Shown here: in pieces, positions 11,440 through 22,432 of the stretch
Layout of the letters: every line of letters starts with the position of its first letter
Numbering within the stretch: the first letter of the stretch is position 1
Assembly (NCBI GenBank): GCA_037127255.1
Contig: JBANSL010000008.1
Location: forward strand, 38,019,373 to 38,083,372
Direction of reading: 5' to 3'
DNA: 64,000 nucleotides
Origin: Persicaria tinctoria
Lineage: Eukaryota > Streptophyta > Magnoliopsida > Caryophyllales > Polygonaceae
The notes under the pieces: model-generated
What the model was told of the DNA's origin: nothing
The model's database searches: none
The model's input: the letters and a program-made list of their open reading frames with translations, nothing else
Position numbers and translations under genes: made by a program

Positions 11440-11664
11440 ATGCTTCAGAAGTCCAGGTACTGGTTGTATGAAAATATTAAGGGCAAGTTCGCTAAATTGT
11501 TGAATGTGCTGCACAACGTGACATGGTTGTTACCGACAAGTTCGCTAGATTGCACAGCCAAGAAGATTAGTAGGTTTGTCAAGCTTGCTAGCTTAAGACA
11601 CAATACAAACCTAACAACCTGTTTATCTTTCCATTTTGGTATTAGGTTTTTGATGACTGTATGA
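11440..11664 (+). other. Short unrecognised ORF (74 codons)
   Basis: A small frame with an internal near-direct repeat (CAAGTTCGCTAAATTG at about 11483 and CAAGTTCGCTAGATTG at about 11539). No family is recognised. Length and context do not exclude chance. The 440 bases up to 12106 hold nothing I can name. Confidence 0.15.
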
Positions 11665-12351
11665 TGAATACTTTGAAAACTAGGGTGAAATCACACTGTT
11701 TTGCCAGTTGCTTTATTTGATCAGTTTGAGGGGCAATGTTATTATGCGTTTCTTTCAGCTGTTAGCTGTTTACTTATGACGGAAATTGAAAGTGAATTTC
11801 ACTGTCTTGCAAGTGAAAATCCTAATTGAATGTGGAATCTGGTGAAGTTGGCAATATCAAAATGTCATTTATAAACTGAGTGAAACTTGCTCCAAAGAAC
11901 CATAGGACCATACTCTTGACTCTTGTGCTTTTCCATCTGTTATTAGCAATTGTCCATTGCAAACATTGTCTATTGTCAATTCTACCTACTATTTCACGTT
12001 AAGAAAGTTATAATACGCAACTAGTCAATTAAAAAATTTACACATGAACGGAATCAACGGAGTGTGTATTTGGACAGTGGACCCCACTGCAAGTGTACAC
12101 AGTTCTCTTGGGTGTGCAAAAAAACCTGAAACCGAAAACACGACACGAAAACACGACATGAAAATATCCGAAACCGAAAAAACACGACACGAACCGAGAA
12201 AACACGGCTCTAAACGGTTCGTGTTCGGGTCGGGCAAATCCCCTTCTCTGATACCCGACACGAACCGTTTAATTTTTTAATTTTTAAAGGTATGGTTTTA
12301 AATTAATAATACTAGTACATATAAACTTTGATGAGTATCAAAGAGATCCAA

Positions 12352-12418
12352 TAGCCCAGTTGGCATAAGCCCATTTTCAAGACTGGTCTTTTAACCCATA
12401 TGCCCGTGTTCAAATCTC
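12352..12418 (+). repeat. SINE-like or tRNA-like RNA polymerase III boxes
   Basis: TAGCCCAGTTGG (12352-12363) fits the A box TRGCNNAGTNGG. GTTCAAATCTC (12408-12418) is close to the B box GWTCRANNC. T-rich sequence follows (about 12434-12480). The box spacing is that of a tRNA with a long variable arm. The sequence does not fold as an obvious intact tRNA, so a SINE fragment is more likely. Confidence 0.35.
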
Positions 12419-12609
12419 ATTTAGTGATGCGTTGGCCTTTTTTATTTCCTTCCGTCTAGCCTCTTTTTATATTTTTTTTGTTAAAAAAACCCTAGCCGAC
12501 ACAATGGCACTGATGACTAAACTCCTCTTCTTCTCCAAACTCCAGTTCCAACTCCCTTATGCCAATTCAAACGCTCTCTCACCTTCTCCCTCGCTCCCTT
12601 CTCTCCGCC

Positions 12610-13050
12610 ATGGAAGAAGCTTCGGTTTACGAATCGCCCTCCACTCTCAATCGAAGAATCACATCCCTAATCTCCTACAATGCGCTCACATTCATTATAA
12701 AAACCCTCACAAATCCTTAAAACCCCAATTGGTTTTTTGTATACTCTCTCTCTCTCACCTTCTCCCTCTTCCGGCTCTGCCATGGAAGAAGCTTCCATTT
12801 TCGACTCGCTCGCTATTCTCAATCGGAGAATCATAGGCCTAGCCTCCTCCAGTAACTGCGACCATCCTTCACTCGTAGAAATCGCCGCCCCTCATTCTTC
12901 GTTCGAGAAGCCCATTCCTTCCTTGATCTGGAGAAATCGTTGAAATTATCCCCGAATCCGAGACGAATTGCGCTATTCTCGGCGAGGATATGCAAGAACT
13001 TGCTGGTGTCCTGCTTCATTGTAATCCTTGTACTACAGCAGCTGTTGGAC
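12610..13050 (+). pseudogene. Captured gene fragment with internally duplicated first exon
   Basis: Two ATG-starting stretches, 12610 and 12782, begin alike: MEEASVYESPSTLNRRI and MEEASIFDSLAILNRRI, each with a similar CT-rich leader, so a segment of about 172 bp has been duplicated in tandem. After the second copy the frame continues to about 12943. A shifted frame then reads EIVEIIPESETNCAILGEDM, which looks like real coding sequence. I do not recognise the parent gene. It lies inside a hAT-like element, as expected of transduplicated host sequence. Confidence 0.45.
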
Positions 13051-13339
13051 AGCCAAATAAAAAAAAATACACTCGGATCGTGTCGGGTACCCGGGTATCC
13101 GACACGGAACCGAATACCTTATCCGTGTCGAGTACCCGGGTTTAAATGGTTCGAATACGGTTCGGGAAATTTGGGCTTAACGGTTCCGGGTACCCGACAC
13201 GAATAACCGGTTCGTGTCGGGTACCCGGTTATGCACACCCCTAGTACCCAACGCGTTACATTGAGGGATGGAGGATTGGAGGGTGGGTTTGGTGTGGGTC
13301 CAACAATTTTTTTTTAAAAAAAATGAGATATGAAGATTA

Positions 13340-13640
13340 AATCTCCTCCATTTCATTAGTCTTCCTCTCCTCCTGCGACCAGCCTTCCATGGCGACTCCG
13401 TGCTCTTCTCCGGACACCAGTCCTCCGTGGCAACTCCGTTCTCTCCTCCCTCTCCCGAGCACGTTTCGACCAGCCCTCACGAGCGGCGGGTTGTCCGCCC
13501 GAGAGCACAACGCGACCCCTTCCCTCTGACCTCGCCCAACATCCGGCGGCGAGCACCATCCCGCCGATTCTATCCATCACCTCCGGCCACCAGCCTTCTC
13601 TCTCCTCCTTTCTTTGAAGTTTTAAGGTAACTTCGAAAAA
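13340..13640 (+). other. Gene-like first exon and splice-donor-like site
   Basis: A GC-rich, CT-rich stretch starts with ATGGCGACTCCG at 13389 and runs in a Ser/Pro/Arg-rich frame of a few dozen codons. It is followed by TTTTAAGGTAACTTC (donor-like) and TTTCTAGGGTTTG. This resembles a plant 5' exon and first intron. No downstream exon is recognised. Confidence 0.25.
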
Positions 13641-14758
13641 AACTCAATTTCTAGGGTTTGTTTATTTGTCAAATTGGTATATTTTAGGCTTTGTTGGGTT
13701 GAATTAGGAACTTGTTTATTATGATTTTGTCTTCGACTGATTGTTCGTTTGGATTTTGTAATTCAATTTTATTGTGATTTAGTAGATTTTGCAGTTTAGA
13801 TCGGTGACAGGCTGCAGGTAAACAATTTATTTCTTCTCATGCCACCGGTAGAAAGAAGTCATTATGTAATTTTTTTCATGTTTAGCTTATGAATTGGTTG
13901 GCTTTGAAGAGCAGTAAGGACTTACTTGAGAACTGGGATACGAAGCTTGAAATTGTGGGTTGAAGGGTTCTAAAAGGTGAAATTGTCTAGGCTCTTACGA
14001 TCCTAACTGACTTTATTTTTCTTCCGTCCTTTTGAAACTGATTGGGTTGAATAATTTCCCTAATATTGGTTGTGCTGATTGATTATCCAGTATGTATTAT
14101 TCTTTAATGCTATATCAGTATATCACCTTTGTGTTTATTTAAGTTGATTTCAGTGCTACATAATTCATTAGTTTGTCTGAATTCGTTATCTTGGCCGCCT
14201 CTCGGATTCACATCCTCTGTCCCCCTCCTTGTCCCCCTCCCCCGTCCCCCCTCACAAGCATTGTTTAAAAAAATAAAAATAAAAATAAAAATAAAAAATA
14301 GATTAAAAACAATAAAAAATTAAGAGAATATGTGAGAGGGGACAGTAGGAAGAGACAAACTTGGGAACATAGGATTCACACCCCCGACTCTCCTGGGTGC
14401 AAGCTGCAATTGCAACACATAGATTAAACATAAATGTTGTGAGATGAACAGTTATGTTTACTACTGGTTAAATTTGTCTGATTGCATAGAGGGGAGATAA
14501 ACTTATCAATTATTCAGACGTATGTATAAAATTTAGCATAATGTTTTTTTAAATGCATAATTTGATTATTCTTCAATTATTCAGGCATATTTGTCGAATT
14601 TTGGTTAGTAGTGGTAATGAGTTAGTTAATTATTCGGTGAAATCTGATTCATTTTTTTGTCAGTATATGGAGATTTCGATTTGACAAACAACATAAAAAA
14701 ACTTTCATTGCGCGAATATAAAACTACATTACCAAACAGATATATTTATATATACGAG
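13641..14758. other. Noncoding region with (TAAAAA)n microsatellite
   Basis: AT-rich DNA without credible genes. A TAAAAA-type simple repeat lies at about 14266-14300, next to C-rich sequence (14217-14256). Several ATTATTCGG-like words precede the 22-bp repeats at 14759. Confidence 0.4.
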
Positions 14759-14821
14759 CGAATAGTCACTCATATATGACCGAATAATCATTCATATACG
14801 ATCGAATAATCATTTATATAC
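14759..14821 (+). repeat. Tandem repeat of about 22 bp beside the element E LTR
   Basis: Three units begin CGAATAGTCACT, CGAATAATCATT and CGAATAATCATT at 14759, 14781 and 14803; the last unit ends at the LTR. The right flank of E (40491 on) has related ATTATTCGGT words. Confidence 0.55.
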
Positions 14822-17290
14822 TGAAATACCCCAAATTATTTCTGAGTTATTTCTTATTTTTATTTAATTAAATAAGTCTATATTATATCAAACCATAGTT
14901 TATATATCTTGTGAATTTGGTCAATTAATAAATTCACCTAGAATATATAGTATGAATTAGAATAATTAAATTATTCTAAAGAGTATAATATATGATGGAT
15001 TTAATTACATAAATCATCTAAATATTCTTATTATTTAATTTATAAAGATAAATTAAATAATATTCATCCGGATAAAAAGGAGAGAAATCTATCTTTTATC
15101 TGACCTAATTGAGTGGTATAAATACACGACCAGTCTTATGTTTTCCCAAAATAAAAAATCACAAGCCCTCCCGCCTCTTAAAAGCACCGTCTCCTAATTC
15201 CGCCCAAGCCGTCGAGCCACTGCATCTGAGAGCCTCCCATCACTACCGAACCCACCGCAGTGCAACCTTGCCGGAGAAACCCCACGAACAGCAGGTCGGG
15301 CCCTCACTGCATCCGCCTCCGATCGCCACTGCCCATCGCCGCCGATCGATTGCTTTGTCGAGGCCACCCGAGTCGTCTCCCATTGCCGCTGCCGTGTCAT
15401 TGCCCTAGACCGCCGACGACCTGATCCACCAGAACTGCAGCCGCAAACACAGCCCTTGGTCGGAGATCGCCCAAGGCCGGGCCGTGCTGGCTTGGTCTTC
15501 GATTGCCGCCGCTTTTCATTGTCGACCAACCGCCTCTGTTGTTGCCTGATTTTCCGCCGCTCATCACTGCCCGAGCCGCCGAAGGGAGTGCTTTGCCGCT
15601 GCCCATTACCGTCGAGGCCGTCGCCTGCGCCATTAGCCCTCGACGGCAGAAGCACAGCTGCACCGAGCCTCGCCCCACTTGCCCTGTTCTCCTTCTCTAG
15701 TTCTCTGTACGAAGACTCCATTGGAGTAAAGCTGGGAGTTTTAATCTCTTTTTGGTAAAATTGCAGAAACTCCCCTTATTTAGGCTACTCTCGTTTCTGG
15801 CATAAGTTAATTATTTATTAAGTTATACGGCCAATATTTCTAAACTATTAGATTCTTGCCCGTTTCAGCGACACCAAGCCATCTCAAAGCATCCACGCTA
15901 GATCCCGCTCCCGGAGGAATTTATATTGGTATAAATTCTTAACTTTATAGAATTAATTCAATTTTAAATTGAGTTAAGTAAAGTTAATTTTATAAAATAT
16001 CAATATTAAATATTCATTTTTGGTTGGATTCAATAGGTACTAAAATCTCGTCTTGTTGTCGTCAACCGATCATTGAAGGTTTAGGCAAGTGATTTTGTTC
16101 AAACGCCTTTTGCGTGTTTCGTGATTCTTTTGTTGTGCCTTTTAAATTCTTCCGTGTCGAATGCGGCCCTGTGGCCAATTTCCTTGCCAATTTCGATAAA
16201 TTGCATACCCGTCTGCTTGATGCATGTAATTTATCTTTTTTATTCATAAATTGCCATGAGTTAAATTAATGAGCGATTATTAAATGAATTATAGTGATAT
16301 GCGTATTAAATGTGATTGTTTGTTTATAACACGAGATAAGTGAAAGTTGCCAATTTTCTTTTTTTTTTTCTAAATTGCATGATATTCTGCTTGTTTCTTT
16401 CATGCAAACTAGTGGCATGTGCTTGTCCCTTTTTGATTTAATTTCGTTAGTATGATCACTTAGTATTAAATATTAAAGCTGTTATAACTAAGATGTGCAT
16501 CTCACGTGGTGCGGATTGACTTAAAGTCAGTTGCGAGGGATATCTCGCAGGTTGGGAATAGTTTAAAGCCCAATCTAAAAGGTTCCATGGAATATCTAGA
16601 CTTCAAACAGTCTCAGGTTGAAGTCCTAGTTGGGTCTGGACCCGTGGTAGTATTAGACTTCAAAGTCTTAGGTCGCAGTCCTAGTTGAGTCTGGACCAGT
16701 GGTACGATTAGACTTCAAAGTCTTAGGTCACAGTCCTATTTGAGTCTGGATCCGTGTCACTAAGTTTTATATTGTTATTATCGAGATTATTGATAAGTGA
16801 TCAATTCCGTTATATTATACTTCACTCTTATTCGAGGTATAATTCCTTTTCTTATCATATAATCGATCGTTATGACCATCCGAGTCATGTCGTGAATTTT
16901 TACCTTTTTTATTCAGTTTCCACTATTAAATATTCGTGTCTTTCCCTTAACCTATAACATACCGTTTTATGGTCACTGTAAGGTTAAAGTCTGAACATTT
17001 TCCCTATCATTTGCTAGTCTTAATTGTACTAACCATCATATTTATTGGATGGCTGGTGTCCGTCGTTCTCACGAAACACCAAACCATATTCCATAGGTCT
17101 AGTTCAAGCAGCGGAGCAGGAGAGGGTTGAAGAGCAGGCTATCATTTATTAAATCTTTACACTACAAAGATGTGGACCTTTATAGTTTCCGCATTGCTAC
17201 TTTAAGTTTTAGCTATTTTTGAGTTATTTATACTTTATGGTTTTGGGTATCTTCATGTTATTGTGATCGGATTTTAAAGGAGGTGTTACA
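14822..17290 (+). repeat. 5' LTR of element E (2469 bp)
   Basis: It starts TGAAATACCCCAAATT and ends GGAGGTGTTACA, the usual Tekay LTR ends, and is matched by the 3' LTR pieces. A CpG-rich block (about 15180-15700) stands out in an otherwise AT-rich LTR. ORFs on both strands there (for example 15194-15721 minus) are probably by-products of that composition. A 55-bp tandem array lies at 16598-16760. Confidence 0.8.
16598..16760 (+). repeat. Three tandem units of about 55 bp in the E 5' LTR
   Basis: Units at 16598, 16655 and 16710 contain AGACTTCAAAGTCT (a small palindrome) and GAGTCTGGACC. The 3' LTR carries the same array at about 39636-39797, so it predates the insertion of E. Confidence 0.7.
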
Positions 17291-17295
17291 GAAGG

Positions 17296-17308
17296 TGGTA
17301 TTAGAGCT
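17296..17308 (+). promoter_or_regulatory. Primer-binding site of element E
   Basis: TGGTATTAGAGCT, 5 nt after the LTR, differs by one base from the initiator-Met tRNA complement TGGTATCAGAGC. Confidence 0.7.
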
Positions 17309-18379
17309 GTAGGTTTTTAAAACGTTTTCATTCGGATTTCTAAAATGATTTTTTTTAAAAAAAAAGCTTTTATACAAACGAAGTTTCCACTTACAAAAAT
17401 AAGTAGTTTTGGAAATGATTTCAAAATACTTGTCTGATAGTCCTTCTCAAGCTCCTGCACATGCCATACACTAAGCTTATATTCTTTATTCTTGTTCTAC
17501 ATCTCGCTTTCTGGATTTTCTCGCTCGAGTATTGATGACTCATCGCCCTTCTCGATAGATGCCTAAGGTTCGCAAGACCTTAGGATTGCACGTCACGAGT
17601 TACCCCCAATGCATTGACCTCACCAACAACTCTGACACTGGGTCTGAAGGACAGAGGTGGAGGTCATGGAAAAAGCTATAATGGAGCTATCCAAGGGGAA
17701 GAATGTCCTGGTCGACCCTTCTGAAGGAGCTGCAGCCACATAATATGGCAAGAAGCTCATCAGCGAGTGGCACAAGGAACATAATTTGGGAACTCCTTGA
17801 TTCTATAGTGAGGAAAAGGCAGCAAGGGAAAAGAGAGCCATGCTAGCTCCCCATAGTTGACAAGAGGAGAAAGTACTTCCAAAATCTCATCCAAGTGTAC
17901 GGCTTGGAACCATCCTAAAACCCCAGTGGGGAGGAGCTGACGAAGAGATCCTTTTTGGAAATTCTAGTTGATGAAAAAGCATACCAGACTTTGCAGGCAA
18001 GAAGAGCGAGGAAGAGGCTCTGCGTGAGGGAGGTCGAGGAAACATACACGAATAAGGAGTGGATTGTGGATGAGCTGGAGAAAACTCTGTGGTCGTTCTA
18101 AGGATGAGATGAAAGAGATGTGTGAGCATGCTGAGGCAGATAGAGTTGCAGCATCACAGAAGCAGAGCTCTAAATTAGACAAACTCGTCGAGATGTATGT
18201 CTTTTCAGAAGATGAAGAGGATTAAGATCTCATCAGCATCCACAATTAAGAGACTTCCAAATTTATTAGATAGCCGAGCAAGCTGTTGAAAGACTCGGAT
18301 TAGAATCGGTGACTCTAGATGATTCCTTATTTGTAAAATTCTCTTATGAGGGATGGAGTTCAAGGTAGAAAAATTCTAT
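17309..18379 (+). pseudogene. Degenerate leader/gag region of element E
   Basis: Gag would be expected here. The best frames are broken fragments, for example VDEKAYQTLQARRARKRL and VEETYTNKEWIVDELEKT (about 17960-18100), charged and likely helical. I cannot match them to Tekay gag and see no zinc knuckle. It may be decayed gag or foreign sequence. Confidence 0.35.
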
Positions 18380-20767
18380 TCCGCTTCCCCATCGCGATAA
18401 GTGGCGATGAGCACCTTGTCGATCTTTTTTTGTTTCCGATCCTTTCTTAGGACGTCATTCTCGATATGGACAGGCTTACTCGCCATGTTGCAATCATTGA
18501 TTGTGGACGGAGAATCGTGACCGTTTCGTCGGATGGTAGGGTTGTGCGCATATTTCGTGGGCGCATCCCCGAGGAGGATGGTCGTGTTATTAATGTAATA
18601 CATGCAGCCAGATTGTTACATTAAGGTTGTGCCGGATTCTTATGTTATTTGCAGGATCAGCCGTCCGACCCGGTCCCTATCTCCGATATTCCTATAGTCC
18701 AAAAATTCCCTGATGTTTTCCCCGACGAGATTCATGGGTACTTCCGAAGTGGTTCATTGAGTTCACGATTGACTTAGAGCCATGAACCGCTCCTGTTTCC
18801 AAAGCCCCGTATCACAAGACTCCAGTGAAGATGCAAGAATTGAAGATTCAGCTTAAAGAGCTATTAGGGAAGGGTTATATACGACCCAGTACTTCACCTT
18901 GGGGTGCTCCCGTGCTGTTTGTGAAGAAGAAAGATGACTATTTCCGTTTGTGTATTTATTATCGGGAGCTGAACAAGGTGACGATCAAGAACAAGTATCC
19001 ATTATGACGCATCGATGATTTATTGGATCGGCTTCAGGGAACAAAGGTATTCTTCAAGAATGACCTTCGATTTGGTTACCATCAGCTCCGAGTCCGTGAC
19101 GAGGATATTCTAAAGACTGCTTTCAGGACACATTATGGGCACTATGAGTTCGTGGTGATGCCCTTTGGCTTAACAAATGCCCCAACAGTCTTCATGGATT
19201 TGATAAACCATTGTTTCACCGGTATTTGGACAAGTTCGTCATAGTTTTCATCAACGAAATCTTGATCTACTTGCCGAGTGAGGAGGCTCACTCCGAACAC
19301 TTGAGAACTATTTTGATAACACTGCGAAAGCATCAGTTGTACGCCGAGTTGTCTAAGTGTGACTTTTGGATGAAGTAGGTGGCATTCCTAGGCCACATTA
19401 TCTCGGAGGAAAGGGTGATGGTCGACCCCAGAAGATAGCGGTTGTAGAGAAGTGGAATCTGTCAAAGAACGTTATGGAGATACGGAGTTTTCTGGGACTA
19501 GCATGTTACTACAAGAGGTTCGTGGAAGGGTTTCCAAATTGGTCCAACCACTGACCTTACTTATGTGTAAATCCCAGAAATTCGTCTGGAATGACAAGTG
19601 CGAAGAGAGCTTCCCGGATCTCAAGAAGCATTGACCACATCATCTATTCTGGCACTCCCTAAGGAGTCGGAGGATTATGTTATTTAAAGTGATGCTTCCA
19701 AGCAAGGTTTGGATGGTGTATTGATGAGAAGGTGATAACTTATGCACCACGACAACTGAAGCCGTATGAGGAAAACTACCTAATGCATGATCTGCAAACT
19801 AGTTGCTGTGGTATTTGCTCTAAAAATCTAGAGTCATTAGTTGTATGATATTCGTTGCCAGATATACACCGACCACAAAAGCCTCAAGTATGTGTTCACC
19901 CATAAGGAGTTGAACATGAGACGGAGACGTTGGCTAGAGCTGATCAAGGATTATGATATTGAGCTTCTCTATCATCCTAGAAAGGCTAATGTCGATGCTT
20001 TAAGCCGCAAATCTCAGCAACAGGCTATGATTAGCCTTTTGACAACAAGTCTTGCTTTGCAGAAAGATCTGCTCAAGTTAGAAGTTGAAGTTTGGTTTGA
20101 AAAGGACCGAGGACAGTGGTGTGTGATGAAGGTTTAAGAAAATCTGTTAGCAGGGATAAAGGCGAAGCTGACAGAGGATGTTATGTTACTGCAGACCATC
20201 GTTGACTTCTTCGATGGTAAAGCCTTAGGCTTTGTCGTGAAGGATGATGGATCCTTATGGTTTGGGAATTGCATCTGCGTCTTCAATGTCCATGAGATCC
20301 GACGGACCATCCTTGAGGAAGCTTATGCATCCGGCTATTCGGTGCATCCTAGAGCTAGTAAGATGTACCAGGATATGAGGAAGAACTACTGGTGGTCTGG
20401 TATAAAGAATGAAGTAATCGAGCACGTGGACAGATGCTTGGTATGTCAGCAGGTCAAGATTGAGAACCAGAGACCTGGTGGGAAGCTCTAACCACTTCCA
20501 GTACCCACATGAAAGTGGGAACAAATCTCGATGGATTTCGTTATGTGGCTCCCTGAGATCAGGGGTAGAAGGATGTCAGTTGGATGATTGTTGATCGACT
20601 CACCAAATGTGCACACTTCATTGTTATCCGATCTAACTGGAAGTTGGCAAAGCTAGAAGAGTTGTACCTTCAGCACATAGTCCGCCTTCACGGTGTTCTG
20701 TCGTCCATTGTCTCTGATCGTGATGGATGATTCATCTCAGAGTTCTAGAAGAAGTTACATGAGAGAT
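18380..20767 (+). pseudogene. protease-RT-RNase H-integrase (5' part) of element E
   Basis: The protease end (DVILDMDRLTRHVAIIDC) is followed by the RT lead-in (VQKFPDVFPDEI) and RT ([29 protein letters not shown]). The catalytic box reads VIFINEILIY, so the YxDD Asp pair is lost. RNase H ([22 protein letters not shown]) and the integrase zinc finger (HPRASKMYQDM to CLVCQQVK) follow, then MDFV. Several stops and frameshifts occur. Integrase breaks off at 20767 (KKLHER), where element C begins, and resumes at 25877. Confidence 0.75.
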
Positions 20768-22403
20768 TGTTGTAGAGGAAATCGAGTTCAAAATATAAAA
20801 AATATAAATCAAAGCAAACCAGATTTCGTCCCTTGCAAATGATTACAAGACTCCCTCCCTATGCAGTAGTGGGAAGTCAGGATCGATCCACTACAAAGCG
20901 TGTCAGCGGATCTCAGGTAGCTGTAAATCTCACAGAAAAAATAACAGAAAGACAGAAATAACAAAACAAAGCAAACAAAAGCAGAAAATAAAGCAAGGAC
21001 ACAGAAGCTACTCAATATCGACAACGACAGAAACTTTAAATTGCAAATTCTCGAACACATAACTCAAATTTTCAATGAAATAAATCAATATAATAAAAGA
21101 CTTCCAAAGCCAGGGTATCAACACCACAACGATAAACATGCAAAGTAACACATAAAGGCATGAAAGATCATGCTTTCCATCAAATAACTTTCGTTATTAA
21201 CAAATAAGAATATATAGGCTTTCGCATAAACCCTAATTGTTACTAACCCTTTTCACATAATTAACCCAAGTTGCATTAAGATCACTTTCGCTTCAATAAT
21301 ACAAACAAGGATGACCTTCAACTCTCGCAAAATAATCATGCTCATAGGGATAGAAGATGAATTGCATAAAAAGATCGTAACTTTACCGCATCACCTTACA
21401 TGGCTACAGTCGGGCTCACCCCAGCCCTAGAAGTGGGTGGACTACTCGCTCTTCATCGCAATAGCAGCCATCTTTGATGAAAAAGAACTAACTTGCATTA
21501 ATAAACTCAAACTTACAACCTCTTCTCCTTCTCTCTCTATGTAACTAATTGTCTCTGAAATTGAATGAATAAAATCCAACCCCTAAGGCTTTATTTATAA
21601 GCTTCCAACCCTTGCTAATCAAGGTAAGAAAGTCTATCTATATCTATATCTAAGTATCTAAAGGCTTAAAGATAAATAAATGGAATAAAGGATTTAAATC
21701 AACTACGATTATATCTAAAGTAGATAAATCTTCCTTGGACTTGATATATCTTAATAGATGTGGATATAATTTGGTCTCGAAAATATCTACATTGGATTCA
21801 TGATAGAAACTAAACAAGAAGTCAGTTAAGCTCGGAATCCGCCGCCGTGGGTCCAGTCGATATTGACCTAGTTAAGTCGATATTGACCTGTGCTTCCTCG
21901 GTTTCTCTTCAGCTGCTTGCATTGGGCCGACTTCTGGAATATTGACTTGATTTGGGTACTCGATATCGACTTTGGGTAGTCAATATCGACCTCTTCCTTT
22001 CTTCCTTAGTCGATTCTAGCCAACTCTGAGTCGATTTGGAGAATTTCGACCTAAATCTGGTCGATATTTAGTGTGCTTGGTCGATATCGACCAGTCTTCT
22101 CAGCATCCTGCTCTGTTCTTGAAACGCACTTTCGCGAGTCATCGTTTGTCGGATTGACGCATATGACCATGCGTTGGAAAGCTCTTTCCGAGGGATACAA
22201 ATCTTATGAAGACATCAGAACTTGAATCAGAATGATGAATGCAAAAAAATGGCCTTTTCTCCGGCTGCACCATCCTTAGCTTCTTCACGAGTTTTCGTTT
22301 AAGCTCCAAAAATGTATTATTCTAACCCAAATCATGAAATGCATGCAGAAATCGATATAAAAGTAAGTGTAAAACATGGCAAATTAGGCTCACAACAAAC
22401 ACC
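20768..22403 (-). repeat. 3' LTR of element C (1636 bp)
   Basis: Read on the minus strand it starts TGTTTGTTGTGAGCC and ends TTTCCTCTACAACA. It closely matches 24832-25876 and is related to the A LTR. It contains the GTCGATATCGAC array and a conserved block at about 22116-22201. Confidence 0.85.
21856..22091. repeat. Array of GTCGATATCGAC palindromes in the C LTR
   Basis: The perfect palindrome is at 22080-22091. Near copies lie at 21856, 21876, 21959 and 21979. The LTR position equals that of the CTCGATCTCGAG array in element A. A 1-mismatch copy occurs in the C coding region at 24496-24507. Confidence 0.75.
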
Positions 22404-22432
22404 CCATACTTAAGCTTGCTTGTCCTCAAGCA
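22404..22432 (-). promoter_or_regulatory. Terminal polypurine tract of element C
   Basis: On the minus strand GAGGACAAGCAAGC leads into TTAAGTATGGGG, directly against the TG of the 3' LTR, as in element A. Confidence 0.75.

Larger units (their letters stand above)
12107..13243. mobile_element. hAT-like non-autonomous DNA transposon with captured gene fragment
   Basis: The ends are inverted: CTTGGGTGTGCA at the left and, read inward from the right, CTAGGGGTGTGCA. Subterminal regions are rich in ACACGAC and CCCGACACGAACC; ACCCGACACGAACCG at 12253-12267 is a perfect inverted match of 13208-13222. Such TAGGGGTGTGCA ends with inverted subterminal repeats are typical of plant hAT-type elements. 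I see no clear 8-bp target duplication, so the exact borders are uncertain. No transposase is present. Confidence 0.5.

Noticed and set aside
15194..15721. 175-codon minus-strand ORF as a host gene
   Set aside because: It lies in the CpG-rich block of the E LTR, has the biased Arg/Gly composition expected of such DNA, and both LTRs contain the block.
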